Assembly (NCBI GenBank): GCA_023459215.1
Contig: JAEWVF010000101.1
Coordinates: 1 to 14,175 of the forward strand
DNA: 14,175 nucleotides
Source: Chloroflexota bacterium
Lineage (GTDB): Bacteria > Chloroflexota > Anaerolineae > Anaerolineales > Villigracilaceae
Direction of reading: 5' to 3'
The notes below the pieces were generated by a model that saw nothing but the letters and a program-made list of their open reading frames with translations, searched no databases and had not been told where the DNA came from. The translations under genes and the position numbers were made by a program. Below are positions 13,070 through 14,175 of the stretch, in pieces (positions within the stretch are counted from its first letter, which is position 1; each line of letters begins with the position of its first letter).

Positions 13070-13257
13070 TGCCAAGAAGAATTTTGGCTAGCCCTCCGAC
13101 AGTTTGGGTTGGCAAAGAAAAATAGAACGCGGATAATACGGATTATGCCGATTTTCGCTGATTTTTTCAGAAAACTCCGCGCAAATCCGTTTAATCAGTG
13201 AAATCCGCGTTCTATTTGGCCTAATTTTCAAAGTGTCCGGTGGCTAGAATTTTGGCA
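13070..13257. repeat. Large palindromic intergenic repeat with perfect 15-bp inner arms
   Basis: AAATAGAACGCGGAT (13120-13134) is perfectly inverted at 13203-13217. Further inside, GATTA/TAATC (13141-13145/13192-13196) and GATTT/AAATC blocks keep the same symmetry axis, so 13120-13217 can form one long imperfect hairpin. Outside, CTAGCC...CCGACA and TGTCCGG...GGCTAG are loosely inverted, and TGCCAA/TTGGCA (13070-13075/13252-13257) mark possible ends. No reading frame is supported. It fills most of the 12826-13261 gap and resembles the repeat at 1-88. Confidence 0.65.
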
Positions 13258-13261
13258 GTTC

Positions 13262-13921
13262 TTACAAATTTTCCTTGAAGAAAGCGATGGTTCGTTCCCA
13301 GGCCAGTTCGGCGGCGGCGGGATCGTACTCGGGGCGATTATTTTCGAAGAACCAGTGCGCCAGGCCAGGATAAATGTGGAAGGCGGTCTGCACCCCGGAT
13401 GCGAGCATGTCCTTTTGCATCGCTTCGATGTTTTCGAGCGGTTCCCAGGCGTCTACATCGCTGAAGTGGCCCATGAATTTGGCCTGCATCTTGCTCCAGT
13501 CGCCTTCGCCGACGCCGTAGAAAACGACGGTTGCAGCAAACTGCTCGGGAACGCGGGTCGCGGCCAACAGGCTCCAGTAAGCGCCCATCGAAAAGCCCAT
13601 CACACCCAGGCGGTCTGCGCTTTGGGCCGGATGGGCCAACAGGAAATCCTTGGCGGCCATGACGGTAGCGCCGACCTGCTGCCAGTCTGCGTGATCGATC
13701 AGGGCCTGGGCCTCATCGACGGTGCTGGCGGTCGGGCCGTGATACAGGTCGGGGGCCAGGGCAACGAATCCCTGCCCGGCCAGACGATCACACAGTTCTT
13801 TGAAGAAGGGAGTTAATCCCCACCAGGCGTGCAGGACAAGGATGCCGGGGCCTTTTCCGCTGGCCGGCAGGGCCAGGGATGCATTGACCGGCTCTTGGTT
13901 GACTTGGATTTGGATGTCCAT
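13262..13921 (-). CDS. Dienelactone hydrolase family protein
   Basis: Alpha/beta hydrolase of the DLH family, 219 residues. It shows the oxyanion-side motif LVLHAWWGLTPFFKELCDRLAGQGFVALAPDLYHG (28-62), the nucleophile elbow GFSMG (109-113) with Ser111, the likely acid Asp157 in HFSDVDAWEP, and the base His189 in YPGLAHWFF. Classical dienelactone hydrolases use Cys here, so the substrate may be a different ester or lactone. AGGAG lies a few bases before the ATG. TTGACA occurs on the minus strand at 13961-13956, but the -10 match (AAGAAT) is weak. There is no neighbouring aromatic-degradation gene to suggest a pathway. Confidence 0.88.
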   Translation of the reverse strand: MDIQIQVNQEPVNASLALPASGKGPGILVLHAWWGLTPFFKELCDRLAGQGFVALAPDLYHGPTASTVDEAQALIDHADWQQVGATVMAAKDFLLAHPAQSADRLGVMGFSMGAYWSLLAATRVPEQFAATVVFYGVGEGDWSKMQAKFMGHFSDVDAWEPLENIEAMQKDMLASGVQTAFHIYPGLAHWFFENNRPEYDPAAAELAWERTIAFFKENL

Positions 13922-14056
13922 GACTGCTCCTTAATTCTTATATCGAAGAAAACATTGTCAACCGGGGCAGCTTTTGTCGCGGATGCGTTGCTCAAGCTGC
14001 TGGGGCTGTTTTTGTGAGTGGTAATAATCCCTTGACCGATTTTATTTTGTATCTAC

Positions 14057-14175
14057 TCACGTCCCGAGCGGGAGCGCGGGAACACCAGATAGTTTTTGAA
14101 TAACATCGAAAGGAGAGATACCCGACAAAGCTGCGGTATCGGTCAGCGATTTCAAGGCGGCGTAGGTTTTTGCGC
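14057..14175 (-). CDS. 3' end of a gene running off the window, possibly transposase
   Basis: On the minus strand an open frame enters from the right edge and ends at TGA 14059-14057, giving 38 residues (start AKTYAALKSLTDTAALSGIS, end PALPLGT). It has no start codon inside the window. The pattern Y-A-x-L-x-S-L-x-x-T-A-x-x-x-G-I-S-P-x-D-V resembles the C-terminal helix of IS66-type and related transposases, but this is a weak, short match. The codons have coding-like bias in this frame. From 13922 to 14056, between it and the hydrolase, I see no gene. Confidence 0.4.
   Translation of the reverse strand, partial: AKTYAALKSLTDTAALSGISPFDVIQKLSGVPALPLGT

Noticed and set aside
14015..14060. GTGAGT / ACTCAC inverted pair as an insertion sequence end
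   Set aside because: Six-base arms across about 34 bases are expected by chance, and the transposase call beside it is itself weak.

Overview
The window reads as a chromosomal segment of a GC-moderate bacterium, most likely an Anaerolineae-type Chloroflexota. That placement is an inference from gene styles (ArsR regulator with a long N-terminal domain, DUF3467, a bacterial translin, Gmad2-type lipoprotein) and from intergenic palindromic repeats built on the unit CGGATT/AATCCG. No rRNA or tRNA gene was seen, so it is not a firm taxonomic call. No CRISPR array, prophage or complete insertion sequence is visible.

Layout. 1-206: an imperfectly palindromic repeat and a pyrimidine-rich leader. 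207-1454 (+): cytidine deaminase and RecO, separated by a nested palindrome and closed by a convergent terminator. 1516-3983 (-): a three-gene unit of a 71-residue unknown protein, a long ArsR-type regulator and a geranylgeranyl-reductase-like flavoprotein. Its promoter (TTGACA-17-TATCAT) carries two abutting 16-bp palindromes over the -10 and start region, which looks like an autoregulated switch. 4246-6196 (+): a coiled-coil membrane protein, NadD and a YbaK/ProX-type prolyl-tRNA deacylase homologue, ending in a strong terminator. 6424-7020 (+): a stand-alone SET-domain protein with post-SET cysteines, preceded by a leader hairpin and followed by two hairpins.

7254-9459 (-): ssb, then a hairpin that could terminate or attenuate, then a tight run of DUF3467 protein, translin-family protein and a two-TM membrane protein. 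This is the most unusual neighbourhood, because translin (single-stranded RNA/DNA binding, nuclease in the Trax branch) sits next to single-strand DNA binding protein. 9541-9724 holds a 184-bp element with inverted-repeat ends. 9715-11337 (-): a TPR-like protein and a secreted lipoprotein with a Gmad2-like domain. 11425-12825 (-): dihydrolipoyl dehydrogenase. 12826-13261: a non-coding stretch with a terminator, a short hairpin and a second large palindromic repeat. 13262-13921 (-): a dienelactone-hydrolase-family protein with a serine nucleophile. At the right edge the 3' end of a further minus-strand gene, possibly a transposase, runs off the window.

Most genes are ordinary housekeeping. The accessory interest lies in the regulator unit with tandem operators, the translin/DUF3467 unit, the SET protein and the three kinds of palindromic intergenic element.
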